A DNA stretch of 9,143 nt, taken from NCBI GenBank assembly GCA_024641365.1, contig JAHEDF010000135.1, positions 1-9,143 on the forward strand, written 5' to 3'. Positions 1-7,716 of the stretch are shown in pieces. The stretch is from Planctomycetota bacterium (GTDB taxonomy: Bacteria > Planctomycetota > UBA11346). How positions within the stretch are numbered: the stretch's first letter is position 1; every line of letters begins with the position of its first letter. The notes below the pieces were generated by a model, which was not told where the DNA came from, did no database searches, and saw only the letters and a list, made by a program, of their open reading frames with translations. The position numbers and the translations under genes are program-made.

Positions 1-330
1 ATACAGCTCTGAGTAGGATGGAATGGTTAATTTTACGCGGCGAATAGCCGCTGATAAACGACCTGAACTACGAAATACATTACAGCGGTACCGTCCAACT
101 CCATCCAAGGCATGTGAAAAGTCAGCATATCCGCGCGCTTCTAAATCCTTATTAGCGCGCTCATCCATTAATGGGCGCACTAATGCCTCAACATCTTCAG
201 TTTGAAGCGGTGGACTTTTCATGCGCACCAATTCACCATTAATTCGGAATATGGGAGGTTCGCCATTTTTTAAATGTAAATCACTAGCGTTGTGTTTACT
301 CATGCCCAGAAATAATTCGTGAATCTTCAT
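1..330 (-). CDS. pilT: PilT-type twitching motility ATPase, N-terminal part (runs off the left edge)
   Basis: The window holds the first 110 residues of a protein whose start is ATG at 330; the rest lies to the left. It begins MKIHELFLGM and contains ASDLHLKNGEPPIFRINGEL (about residues 15-34), the hallmark of the PAS-like N-terminal domain of PilT/PilU secretion-type ATPases. It then has GVGRYRCNVFRSSGRLSAAI (about 77-96), matching the family's 'GxGRFRVNxFRQRG' strand. Family members form hexameric rings at the inner-membrane base of type IV pili and power pilus retraction. The Walker A and B motifs would lie outside the window, so catalytic competence cannot be judged. PilT, PilU or a GspE-like relative cannot be separated from this piece; PilT-like is the best fit. 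The ribosome binding site is weak (GGA about 8 bases upstream). It is divergent from the FHA regulator. Confidence 0.8.
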   Translation of the reverse strand, partial: MKIHELFLGMSKHNASDLHLKNGEPPIFRINGELVRMKSPPLQTEDVEALVRPLMDERANKDLEARGYADFSHALDGVGRYRCNVFRSSGRLSAAIRRVKLTIPSYSELY

Positions 331-531
331 AGTGGATGTCCAGGTCCAAGGTGAATGAAACTGTTGCAATTACCATGTTCATGATCTGCCATATTGAGCT
401 GGTGGTAGACGGGCTCGAATGCTCGTACAGAAGGTGTATGCGTCTCTGGCGATGGCATTCGCGACGATTGTCATTGAGGTGAGCGCGTAAAAGCGGCCCA
501 ATACTTACGCTTATTGTGCGCTACATGTGAC

Positions 532-562
532 AAGGAGTAATATGAGATCAGTAGGTCTGTAA
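532..562 (+). promoter_or_regulatory. Strong Shine-Dalgarno with a six-codon mini-ORF in frame ahead of the FHA regulator
   Basis: AAGGAG at 532-537 is the best ribosome binding site in this intergenic region. It sits 4 bases before ATG at 542. That ATG opens only six codons (MRSVGL) and stops with TAA at 560-562. The reading frame is the same one the FHA regulator uses: after TAA comes TGG and then ATG at 566. It could be a leader peptide that couples translation to the regulator by reinitiation, or a regulator N-terminus broken by a stop codon, or chance. No clear promoter was found between 331 and 531. Confidence 0.4.
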
Positions 563-565
563 TGG

Positions 566-2452
566 ATGCACTTGAGTCTCGCACGAACCCCTGGACAATG
601 GCTTTCTATGCCGTGGTTGACTATTATTGACGGAACGGGGATGAGCCGCCGCTACGAATTGTCGGGCAACCGCGTTACTATTGGCCGCGATGCGGCAAAT
701 CACATTCAAATAGCAGATCCCAAGTCGAGTCGTGTGCATGCTGAAGTGACCAGTATGGATGGTCGTTACCAGGTTCGTGATATTGATAGTTCAAATGGCA
801 CCTGGCACGAAGAAGGGCGCATCAGTAGTTTGCCGTTAACCGACGGTACGGAATTTCAAATCGGCACGACGCTATTTCGTTTTGAAAGCGTTGAGGGTGA
901 TGCAAATGCGTGGCCAGATCCTGAAAATCTACAAGGATTGGATCAAGCAGACACAGCCTTATTTACACCAGCCGTAGATGTCGACACACGCACTTTAACA
1001 AGAACAAATTCGTATTTAGTTTTATTGCATCAATTAATTCGCCGCAGTAATGAAGCAACGAGCCGTGATGCCTTATTTGAATTATTAGATGATGCGGCAG
1101 CTGAAATTTTAGAAGGTGATCGCTGTGCCGTATTTTTGCCATCACCTGATGATGTTATGTGCGGCTGGATGTTATGGCCAACGCATGAACGACGTTTACG
1201 CGCGCGCTTTGGTGCCGTTCCATTTGCTCGCACATTACTGACTACCGTTCGGACTCGTAAAGAACCATTGTTATGTACCAGCGATGGCGATTTAGCGCCT
1301 TCAGCCAGTATGGTACAAGCTGGTGTACAAAGTGCGATGGCCGCTCCAGTCCGTCTTGGTGATGAAGTGCATGCCTTATTATACGTGGACCGATTAGAGG
1401 CTACCGCACCATTTTCACGAACCGAATTAGAATTTTTAGCTGCTGTTGCCAATCAATTAGCAGTGCAATTAGCAAATCGCGCCAACGTCGCTGCTTTAGA
1501 AGCGGAAGTGGGTCGACTCCAAGCAGAGCCACGTGTTCTGCCCGATGTCATCATTGGTGAAGATCCAGCGATGCGCGCATTAGAGGATGTTATTGCGCGC
1601 GTAGCGCCAACGGACGCCCCGTTATTAATTCAAGGTGAAAGCGGCTCAGGAAAAGAATTAATTGCGCGCAGCATTCATGCGCGGTCAAGCAGAGCGGAAC
1701 GACCGTTTCAAGTTATCGCTTGCGCGGCTCAAGAAGAACAAGCGATTGAAACGTTGCTGTTTGGTTATGCTAAACATGGCGAACCAACCACGCCTGGGGT
1801 TTTTGAATTATCCGATCGTGCTACCGTTTTCTTAGATGAAGTTGCGGATTTACCATTATCAGTACAGGCTCGTTTATTGCGCCTTTTAGAACATGGTGAA
1901 ATGCAGCGTTCTGGTGATGGTGCCTTACGGCGCGTTGATGTGCGAATTATCGCGGCAACCAGCCGTGATTTACGCGATGAAATGACGCATGGTCGGTTAC
2001 GTGGCGATTTATTACATCGCTTAGAAGTCTTGACCATTACAGTGCCGCCGTTGCGTCAGCGGCCCACCGATATCGATTTATTAGTCGACCATTTCTTGCG
2101 AGAAAATGCAGAACGTTTGAGTCAACCCTTAAAACGATTAGCACCTGATAGTCGCGCATTGTTGTTGCGCTACAATTGGCCAGGCAATGTGCGACAGTTA
2201 AAAAACATTATTGAACGCACCTGTATTTTGGCACCTGATCGTATTATTCAGCCCAGCGATTTACCGGAAACTATTCGTGGCGCTGAAGTACCAGTTTTCC
2301 AAACACCCATTGCCAGTTTATCTGTGATTGAACGCGCACATATTTTACGTGTGCTGGAACACTGCGGTGGCAATAAAAAAGCAGCTGCGGAACTGTTAGA
2401 AATTGATCGCAGTACGTTGTATGCAAAATTACGCCAATATGGACAGGTCTAA
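566..2452 (+). CDS. FHA-GAF-AAA+-Fis transcriptional regulator lacking the GAFTGA motif
   Basis: A 628-residue protein of sigma-54-activator architecture. An FHA phosphothreonine-binding domain spans about residues 16-110, with GRD at 40-42, SSRVHAEV at 54-61 and SNGTW at 76-80. A GAF domain spans about 150-310. A AAA+ domain spans about 327-560, with Walker A GESGSGKE at 357-364, Walker B VFLDEV at 421-426, arginine-finger candidates R479 and R485, and WPGNVRQL with sensor-II R543. A Fis-type helix-turn-helix lies at about 588-625. The oddity is the loop after LLFG (397-400): where the family has a GAFTGA stretch this protein reads YAKHGEPTTPGVFEL, so the sigma-54 contact motif is missing although the ATPase motifs remain. 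It may therefore act without sigma-54. Input is probably a phosphorylated partner plus a small ligand; neither is identifiable. 566 is the outer start. ATG at 608 (residue 15, MPWLTIIDG) is where FHA homology begins and may be the real one; both have poor ribosome sites. Confidence 0.88.
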   Translation: MHLSLARTPGQWLSMPWLTIIDGTGMSRRYELSGNRVTIGRDAANHIQIADPKSSRVHAEVTSMDGRYQVRDIDSSNGTWHEEGRISSLPLTDGTEFQIGTTLFRFESVEGDANAWPDPENLQGLDQADTALFTPAVDVDTRTLTRTNSYLVLLHQLIRRSNEATSRDALFELLDDAAAEILEGDRCAVFLPSPDDVMCGWMLWPTHERRLRARFGAVPFARTLLTTVRTRKEPLLCTSDGDLAPSASMVQAGVQSAMAAPVRLGDEVHALLYVDRLEATAPFSRTELEFLAAVANQLAVQLANRANVAALEAEVGRLQAEPRVLPDVIIGEDPAMRALEDVIARVAPTDAPLLIQGESGSGKELIARSIHARSSRAERPFQVIACAAQEEQAIETLLFGYAKHGEPTTPGVFELSDRATVFLDEVADLPLSVQARLLRLLEHGEMQRSGDGALRRVDVRIIAATSRDLRDEMTHGRLRGDLLHRLEVLTITVPPLRQRPTDIDLLVDHFLRENAERLSQPLKRLAPDSRALLLRYNWPGNVRQLKNIIERTCILAPDRIIQPSDLPETIRGAEVPVFQTPIASLSVIERAHILRVLEHCGGNKKAAAELLEIDRSTLYAKLRQYGQV

Positions 2453-2491
2453 AACAATCTTTAAAGCTATTAACACATAGAGCTCAAAGAT

Positions 2492-2520
2492 AATATTATT
2501 CGGCTAATATTCGCGTTTTT
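2492..2520 (+). terminator. Weak A/T hairpin downstream of the FHA regulator
   Basis: AATATTA (2492-2498) and TAATATT (2505-2511) form a perfect 7-bp inverted repeat around the loop TTCGGC. A run of five T starts five bases later (2516-2520). The position, 40 bases after the stop of the FHA gene, suits a terminator. The all-A/T stem and the gap before the T run make it weak. Confidence 0.25.
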
Positions 2521-2558
2521 ATCAGCATTTCTGGGTTAATGGGAAATATACCAAAAAA

Positions 2559-2702
2559 TAATTAACCGCAGAGGACGCAGAGGTAAAAATTTAATAACAT
2601 TTCAGATATAAAGCGAAGTTGATCTAGTTTTTCGCATGCAGCAGGCCCCAGCATCTTTTCACAAGCACCTTTTGCGCTCTCTACGTCCTCTGTGGTTAAT
2701 TA
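2559..2702. repeat. MITE-like element with CAGAGGACG terminal inverted repeats
   Basis: The left arm 2559-2582 (TAATTAACCGCAGAGGACGC plus AGAG) and the reverse complement of the right arm 2679-2702 (TAATTAACCACAGAGGACGT plus AGAG) match at 22 of 24 positions. The two differences are G/A and C/T transitions. The interior, about 96 bases, holds no open reading frame of note. The arm motif resembles a repeat I recall as widespread between genes in several bacterial phyla; this is memory, not a database match. The outer TTAATTAA-like bases could include an AATT target duplication, but the A/T-rich flanks make this unsafe. The element lies between two convergent genes, 27 bases past the AraC stop, where its fold could also help end transcription from both sides. 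Confidence 0.7.
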
Positions 2703-2729
2703 ATATTCATACAAAATCGTAATTTATTT

Positions 2730-3623
2730 TTAATAACCATTGCGTTTACGCCATTCTCCTGGACTGATTTGATGATGGCTACGAAAAAAACGTCCAAATA
2801 CAGTTGGGTCCGGGTAACCAACTAATGCGCCTACTTTGGCAATTGGTAATTCCGGTCTGCTCAATAAATTTTCAGCTAAACGTAGGCGCTCTTCGCGTAA
2901 AAATGCACCTGGACTTTTTCCACGTATTTGCTGATAGAGTGCGCTAAAGCGCGTGCGACTATAACCGGCCGTGGCTGCTAAATCTTCAACATCAATTCCC
3001 GAATCGAGACTGCGTAACGCCATCGTTTCTGCGCGCGCGATGCGCGCTTCGACACTCACATTTGGCGATGTTGATGATGCTTCATAAACATGACTAATTA
3101 ATGTGGTCAACAGTGATGATAATTGCGTAGTTGCATCTAATACCGCGATTGGTCCGCCTTCTTTCCAACGCCGCACTAAGCGGGGCACACCGTCGCGAAA
3201 TAATTGTGTTAATGCCGGTGGAATAATAATTGGTATGTCGATACCCCAGGTTTCAAGCGGGGATGGCTGTAAATAGGTAGAGCGCTCATGTAATTCAGAT
3301 TCGTAGGCCCCAGCATGTGGGTGAGCAGCGCGGTTGGCGGCGAATTGCACATCAAAATGTACCCATACGGGAGTATTGCCGGCAATAGAACCGACGTCGG
3401 TCAATGCGCCTGGGGGAATTACATAAGAACCACCTGATGGAATGACATGATCATGACCATTCATGCGTACAAAGGCACTGCCAAGTAGCGAAGTTGATAA
3501 TAAATAATGTGCTAAGCGACGTTGTGGAATCGACCAAGCAATTTGTCGTGGACGGTCGTCGCAAGCATGAATGAATGGACAATATGGTCCTTCCCACGCT
3601 AAACCGACGCATTCGTCCTGCAT
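2730..3623 (-). CDS. AraC-family transcriptional regulator at the end of the urease operon
   Basis: A 297-residue regulator. Residues about 25-110 look like an AraC-type cupin ligand-binding domain, with RMNGHDHVIPSGGSYVIPPG around 53-72. A linker follows, and the C-terminal third (about 195-297) is the AraC/XylS double helix-turn-helix. Helix-turn-helix 1 is at about 211-233 (DVEDLAATAGYSRTRFSALY) and 2 at about 261-282 (IAKVGALVGYPDPTVFGRFF), followed by the typical ISPGEWRKR end. The start ATG lies 5 bases after the ureG stop, with no recognisable Shine-Dalgarno, so translation is probably coupled to ureG. Co-location suggests it responds to urea, nickel or nitrogen state and acts on the urt-ure operon. 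UreR of enterobacteria is also AraC-type and urea-responsive, but it is divergently encoded upstream of its operon. The ligand here is unknown, and control of an unrelated sugar or amine pathway is possible. Confidence 0.9.
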   Translation of the reverse strand: MQDECVGLAWEGPYCPFIHACDDRPRQIAWSIPQRRLAHYLLSTSLLGSAFVRMNGHDHVIPSGGSYVIPPGALTDVGSIAGNTPVWVHFDVQFAANRAAHPHAGAYESELHERSTYLQPSPLETWGIDIPIIIPPALTQLFRDGVPRLVRRWKEGGPIAVLDATTQLSSLLTTLISHVYEASSTSPNVSVEARIARAETMALRSLDSGIDVEDLAATAGYSRTRFSALYQQIRGKSPGAFLREERLRLAENLLSRPELPIAKVGALVGYPDPTVFGRFFRSHHQISPGEWRKRNGY

Positions 3624-3628
3624 ATTAT

Positions 3629-4333
3629 TTAATGATCAATATGCATTGCGTGTTGCCATGCATGAACAATGTGATTGATAATGACATCGACACCAACGCC
3701 AGTTTTAACATTGGCAAACACATGTGGCCCATCACCGCGAATTTTTATCGTATCTGATTTCATAACCGCTAAATCGGCGCCTACCGCATCAGCCAAATCT
3801 ATTTTATTTATTATAAACAAATCAGATTGAGTAATCCCTGGACCGCCTTTGCGCGGGACTTTATCACCGCCAGCAACATCAATAACATAAATAATATAAT
3901 CAGCTAGTTCGCGGCTATAATTTGCCGCTAAATTATCACCACCGGATTCGATTAATAACATTTGTGGGGAAAAAGCCGCATGTAATTCTTCAAGTGCACC
4001 TAAATTCGCAGTAATATCTTCACGTATTGCCGCATGTGGGCAGCCGCCCGTTTCGACAGCGCGAATACGTTCTGCAGGCAATGCTTTATTGCGAATTAAA
4101 AATTCACCGTCTTCTTTGGTAAATATATCGTTGGTGACTGCGGCAATATTATAATTTTCACGTAAACGCTGACAAAGTTGTAACATAAGCGCAGTCTTGC
4201 CGCTGCCGACGGGTCCGCCAATACCGATCGTAAAGGCACGCTCTTTAAAATCACGATGAAGCGGACGTTCGCGTTCGTGATAGTGACCAGGTCCGTCTAA
4301 TTTTTCATGGGTGTGTGGGTGTCCGCCGTGCAT
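3629..4333 (-). CDS. ureG: Urease accessory GTPase UreG with histidine-rich ends
   Basis: UreG is the SIMIBI-class GTPase that, as a nickel-bridged dimer, delivers nickel to apo-urease held by UreD-UreF. All landmarks are present in this 234-residue protein: Walker A GPVGSGKT (40-47), [10 protein letters not shown] (66-75), the nickel-binding CPH (C98, H100), ESGGDNL (129-135), [11 protein letters not shown] (161-171) and NKID (176-179). It is about 30 residues longer than Klebsiella-type UreG. The extra length is an N-terminal tail with seven histidines in the first 26 residues (H2, H5, H7, H9, H17, H19, H26). The last 14 residues hold five more (H221, H224, H228, H231, H234). Such tails occur in plant UreG, which works without UreE, and no ureE exists here. 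The stretches [11 protein letters not shown] and HAAIREDI also read like the plant form. AGG lies about 9 bases before the ATG. A 97-base gap separates it from ureF. Confidence 0.97.
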   Translation of the reverse strand: MHGGHPHTHEKLDGPGHYHERERPLHRDFKERAFTIGIGGPVGSGKTALMLQLCQRLRENYNIAAVTNDIFTKEDGEFLIRNKALPAERIRAVETGGCPHAAIREDITANLGALEELHAAFSPQMLLIESGGDNLAANYSRELADYIIYVIDVAGGDKVPRKGGPGITQSDLFIINKIDLADAVGADLAVMKSDTIKIRGDGPHVFANVKTGVGVDVIINHIVHAWQHAMHIDH

Positions 4334-4381
4334 AGTTGTTACCTAAATTTGTAATAATGCGTTAAAATTAAATGCCTCAAA

Positions 4382-4422
4382 ATGCTGTCTGCATCATTGG
4401 TTAGTGCAACCGAGCATCGCTC
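4382..4422 (-). other. Three small adjacent hairpins in the ureF-ureG gap
   Basis: The 97-base gap (4334-4430) is the longest inside the operon. Three short perfect stems sit nearly end to end: ATGC/GCAT around 5 bases (4382-4394), GGTT/AACC around 5 (4399-4411) and GAGC/GCTC around 3 (4412-4422). In the minus-strand transcript the last stem met is followed by UUUU. Each has only four base pairs, so an attenuator or processing site is possible but chance is equally likely. No gene or ureE remnant is visible in the gap. Confidence 0.2.
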
Positions 4423-4430
4423 AACTGTAA

Positions 4431-5153
4431 TCACGACATAAATAGTCGCGAATAAAGACGATCATGATGGCCCTGAAACAGATCATGCAGGGGGGAGCTG
4501 GTCGCAGCATCCGTTGGACGTAATTCACGATAACGCACCACTGTTTCGTGAGCGAGGGAGCTCATCTGGTGTTGCATGGCTTGTGCTTCTAATGGACCAA
4601 TAATACCAAGCCGTACAGCAGTTGAGAATAATGTGCGGAGATGCTGAAATATAAATAATTGTTGGCACATGGGTAATGGAATCGATAGGCGCGCACAGAC
4701 CACACCCATAATCGTTGCTAAATGCCCAGCTAACTTTTCTTTACGAATAGTAATTTTTAATGCGGTCAACGACTCGCGTCCAAATGCGGCAACTGCGCAA
4801 CTGAGAAATCCCATACCGAGTGCCCGACTCGCGCGGTTTGCTACTTGATTTGTTAACGTGCTCTCATGCCACGCATCATAAGGGGCAAATTGTTCTGGAT
4901 GTTGATGCACGTAATTAACAAATGGTAAAATGGCTTGTCCGCAGTGGTCGATGCTGTCAGCAATATAATCTGCTAATTGCGCACGTCCGCGAACTTCGCC
5001 CAATTGCCAAGCAGATTCTAAACCCGCTGAATGAGCGAAACCACCAGTTGGGAATGCAGAGTCAGCTAATTGGTACAATAAAAAAATATCTGACCCACTG
5101 GCAGCTGCGCCAGCATCGTTCCAAGCACTTTGATGTACAGGTTGGTCAACCAT
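4431..5153 (-). CDS. ureF: Urease accessory protein UreF
   Basis: A 240-residue UreF, the helical scaffold that joins UreD to the UreG dimer and gates nickel transfer into urease. The signature is LADSAFPTGGFAHSAGLE (29-46), followed by HLRTLFSTAVRLGIIGPLEA (171-190) and the C-terminal SPLHDLFQGHHDRLYSRLFM (220-239) that contacts UreG. From memory of plant UreF, the pieces ILPFV (75-79), WHESTLTNQVANRAS (95-109) and the 'SPLxDxxQGxHxxLxSRLF' ending match it better than Klebsiella UreF does. The start ATG lies only 3 bases beyond the ureC stop and has no evident Shine-Dalgarno, so it depends on translational coupling. In many operons ureE sits between ureC and ureF; here there is no room for it. 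Confidence 0.96.
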   Translation of the reverse strand: MVDQPVHQSAWNDAGAAASGSDIFLLYQLADSAFPTGGFAHSAGLESAWQLGEVRGRAQLADYIADSIDHCGQAILPFVNYVHQHPEQFAPYDAWHESTLTNQVANRASRALGMGFLSCAVAAFGRESLTALKITIRKEKLAGHLATIMGVVCARLSIPLPMCQQLFIFQHLRTLFSTAVRLGIIGPLEAQAMQHQMSSLAHETVVRYRELRPTDAATSSPLHDLFQGHHDRLYSRLFMS

Positions 5154-5156
5154 ATA

Positions 5157-6869
5157 TTAAAATAGGAAGTATCGTTGCGCTAAGCTTAATTTTTCGGCTG
5201 GTTTACAGGTCAAATGCTCGCCATCCGCAGTTACTTTATAAGTTTCCGAATCAACAGTAATTACCGGAGTCGCATTATTTAAATGCATGTCTTTTTTTCC
5301 AATTTTACGGCAGCCAGTGACCGGTTCGATGCGTTTATTGAGTCCATATTCCGCTGCTGTATTGGTGTCGGCGGCGGCTTGTGAAACAAAGGCAATGCTA
5401 TTACCGCCAACCGCACGACCAAACGCACCAAACATAGGACGCATACTGACTGGTTGTGGTGTTGGAATGGAGGCATTGGGGTCACCCATTTGCGCCCATG
5501 CAATAATGCCACCCTTCATGACGATTTCTGGCTTAGCGCCAAAAAAGGCAGGTTTCCATAATACTAAGTCGGCCAATTTTCCGACTTCTACTGATCCAAT
5601 AATATGGCTCATGCCATGAGCTACTGCTGGATTAATGGTGTATTTTGCAATGTAGCGACGAATACGTAAATTGTCATTATGGCCTTTTTCTCCTGGGAGC
5701 GCACCGCGTTGTTGCTTCATTTTATCAGCAGTTTGCCACGTACGGGAAATAACTTCACCGACGCGACCCATGGCCTGTGAATCCGAAGAAATAATCGAGA
5801 TCGCACCTAAATCATGGAGAATATCTTCGGCAGCAATAGTTTCTGCACGAATTCGCGATTCAGCAAATGCGACATCTTCTGGAATCGAGCTATCTAAGTG
5901 ATGACAAACCATCAGCATGTCTAAATGTTCATCGATAGTATTGATGGTGAATGGTCGCGTTGGATTCGTCGAAGATGGAATGACATTTTTTTCAGAACAT
6001 ACTTTAATAATATCAGGCGCGTGTCCGCCGCCAGCACCTTCGGAATGATAGGTATGAATGGTGCGACCTTTAAAGGCAGCGATTGAATGTTCTACCGCCG
6101 CAGATTCATTTAAGGTATCGGTATGAATAGTGACCTGAATGTCATGTTCATCAGCAATAGTTAAGCAGCAATCAATGGCGGCAGGCGTCGTGCCCCAATC
6201 CTCATGTAATTTTAGACCAACAGCGCCTGCTAATATTTGTTCGCCGAGTCCTTCCGGCTTTGCACTATTTCCCTTGCCAGTAAATCCAAAATTCATCGGA
6301 ATGGTGTCAGTCGCTTGCAACATCATTTCGATATGTTTGCGACCAGGGGTACACGTTGTCGCATTTGTTCCCGTTGCAGGACCAGTGCCACCACCAACAA
6401 AAGTCGTGACGCCACTCGCTAAAGCGTCGTATGCTTGCTGCGGGCAAATAAAATGAATGTGGGCATCCATACCACCAGCGGTTAAAAATAAACCTTCGCC
6501 GGCAATTACTTCTGTCGTAACGCCAACAATCATTCCTTTGGTGACGCCCGCCATGACATCGGGATTTCCAGCTTTACCAATGCCAGCAATAACACCATTT
6601 TTGATCCCGACATCGGCTTTATAAATTCCAGAATGATCAAGAATGCAAGCGTTGGTAATAACGCAGTCTAATGCATCAGCTTGCGATACACCGGCGGCTT
6701 GTCCCATGCCCTCGCGCAAAACTTTTCCGCCACCAAATTTACATTCATCACCATAGACGGTGTAATCGCGTTCTACTTCAGCAATAAGTCCGGTATCACC
6801 TAAACGAATGCGATCACCCGTGGTTGGACCAAAAATATCAGCATAGGTTTGGCGTGAAATATTTTTCAT
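5157..6869 (-). CDS. ureC: Urease subunit alpha (catalytic, nickel)
   Basis: The catalytic subunit that hydrolyses urea to ammonia and carbamate in the cytoplasm. At 570 residues it is full length (Klebsiella 567). Residues run three ahead of Klebsiella numbering and every key position is intact: nickel ligands H137 and H139 (DAHIHF), the carbamylated lysine K220 (GLKLHEDWG) with H222, H249 (TIHTDTLNE), H275 ([15 protein letters not shown]), the mobile-flap C322 and H323 (MVCHHLD), R339, and D363 ([12 protein letters not shown]). The fold is a metal-dependent amidohydrolase barrel, ending in the usual QRYFLF. AGGA lies 8 bases before the ATG (6878-6881), and 48 bases separate it from ureAB. 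Nothing suggests loss of activity. Expected partners are the fused UreAB chain and the UreD-F-G activation complex. Confidence 0.99.
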   Translation of the reverse strand: MKNISRQTYADIFGPTTGDRIRLGDTGLIAEVERDYTVYGDECKFGGGKVLREGMGQAAGVSQADALDCVITNACILDHSGIYKADVGIKNGVIAGIGKAGNPDVMAGVTKGMIVGVTTEVIAGEGLFLTAGGMDAHIHFICPQQAYDALASGVTTFVGGGTGPATGTNATTCTPGRKHIEMMLQATDTIPMNFGFTGKGNSAKPEGLGEQILAGAVGLKLHEDWGTTPAAIDCCLTIADEHDIQVTIHTDTLNESAAVEHSIAAFKGRTIHTYHSEGAGGGHAPDIIKVCSEKNVIPSSTNPTRPFTINTIDEHLDMLMVCHHLDSSIPEDVAFAESRIRAETIAAEDILHDLGAISIISSDSQAMGRVGEVISRTWQTADKMKQQRGALPGEKGHNDNLRIRRYIAKYTINPAVAHGMSHIIGSVEVGKLADLVLWKPAFFGAKPEIVMKGGIIAWAQMGDPNASIPTPQPVSMRPMFGAFGRAVGGNSIAFVSQAAADTNTAAEYGLNKRIEPVTGCRKIGKKDMHLNNATPVITVDSETYKVTADGEHLTCKPAEKLSLAQRYFLF

Positions 6870-6917
6870 AACAGCATTCCTAAATGGCGAATAAACGTTT
6901 CGAGAAAATAGCGTTAG

Positions 6918-7706
6918 TTACGGCTGTTCTTGATGTGCAAAGTTGCCGGCGGCGACGCGCTCCATTGCAGCGATCAAACCGTCATCGGAAACGGGACCAT
7001 CACCAATATTATTACCACCGCGAATGACGCGGTTTCCAGCAATATCTACCAACTGTACTGTTTTTGTTTCGCCTGGTTCAAAGCGCACTGCTGTACCGGC
7101 TATAATATCTAAACGTTTGCCGTATGCTTTAGCGCGATCAAAGCGTAAATAAGGGTTTACCTCAATAAAATGATAATGACTGCCAACTTGAATTGGTCGA
7201 TCGGCTAAATTAGTAACGGTTAAAGTGAGCGTTGGACGATTTGCATTAATAACAATATCATCTTTTGCGACAGCGACACTGCCTGGCTCTGGATATTCTG
7301 CTGACGCATTGATGTCGGCATCAGTATTTTTGGAAAATACGGCGATGTCAGGCACGGGTAAAAAACTACCATATAAGGCGAGTGATAAATCACCATTTTC
7401 AGCAGCAATTGGATGGTGAATGGTTACTAATTTTGTTCCATCGGCAAAAGTGCCCTCTACTTGCACCTCACTGACCATATCGGCGACGCCTGCCATAACT
7501 TGGCGGCGACCAAGTAATTGTTGGCCAAGCGTCATTAACTCTGCAACAGATTTATTGCCATCACGAATAAACTCGAGAATAACGGTGGCGATTAATCCCA
7601 CGGCTTCTGGTTGATTTAAACAAACACCGCGCGCTAAGCGTTTCTGTGCTAAGCTGCCAACCTGATGGAGTTGTAATTTATCTAATTCACGTGGACTGAG
7701 ATGCAT
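6918..7706 (-). CDS. ureAB: Fused urease gamma-beta subunit (UreA-UreB)
   Basis: A single 262-residue chain joins the two small urease subunits. Residues 1-100 are UreA (gamma): [20 protein letters not shown] at the start, [15 protein letters not shown] (21-35), [10 protein letters not shown] (61-70), [15 protein letters not shown] (81-95). A linker of about 25-30 residues ([10 protein letters not shown] onward, 115-140) leads into UreB (beta) at about 141-262, with [19 protein letters not shown] (169-187), [11 protein letters not shown] (203-213) and [10 protein letters not shown] (225-234). Fusions in this order are known in Helicobacter UreA and within plant urease. Start chosen at ATG 7706: it has TGAGGG 4 bases upstream and matches the family start. 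An in-frame ATG at 7847 would add 47 unrelated residues inside ureD. The stop lies 48 bases before ureC. Confidence 0.97.
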   Translation of the reverse strand: MHLSPRELDKLQLHQVGSLAQKRLARGVCLNQPEAVGLIATVILEFIRDGNKSVAELMTLGQQLLGRRQVMAGVADMVSEVQVEGTFADGTKLVTIHHPIAAENGDLSLALYGSFLPVPDIAVFSKNTDADINASAEYPEPGSVAVAKDDIVINANRPTLTLTVTNLADRPIQVGSHYHFIEVNPYLRFDRAKAYGKRLDIIAGTAVRFEPGETKTVQLVDIAGNRVIRGGNNIGDGPVSDDGLIAAMERVAAGNFAHQEQP

Positions 7707-7710
7707 AATT

Positions 7711-7716
7711 CCCTCA
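7711..7716 (-). promoter_or_regulatory. Shine-Dalgarno of ureAB overlapping the ureD stop
   Basis: On the minus strand TGAGGG contains the ureD stop codon (TGA, 7716-7714) and is itself the ribosome binding site, 4 bases before the ureAB ATG at 7706. This decides the ureAB start and implies that ureD and ureAB are translationally coupled. Confidence 0.75.

Noticed and set aside
331..531. Sigma-54 or sigma-70 promoter between pilT and the FHA regulator
   Set aside because: TGGCATTC at about 453-460 lacks the matching -12 element. TTGAGG (474-479) and AATACT (500-505) are 20 bases apart, which is too far, and no other pair was convincing.
562..630. 22-codon frame starting ATG 562 as a gene
   Set aside because: It is too short, overlaps the regulator start out of frame, and has no ribosome site of its own. 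It is kept only as part of the start-region finding.
1030..1452. 140-codon minus-strand open frame inside the FHA regulator
   Set aside because: It is antisense to a well-supported AAA+ regulator, has low-complexity composition, no ribosome site and no recognisable domain.
5154..5156. Possible ureE or ureE remnant between ureC and ureF
   Set aside because: Only 3 bases separate the two genes, and no UreE-like frame occurs elsewhere in the window.
5287..5619. Open frames on the plus strand antisense to ureC
   Set aside because: They are mirror frames of a highly conserved coding sequence and show no domain or start signal of their own.
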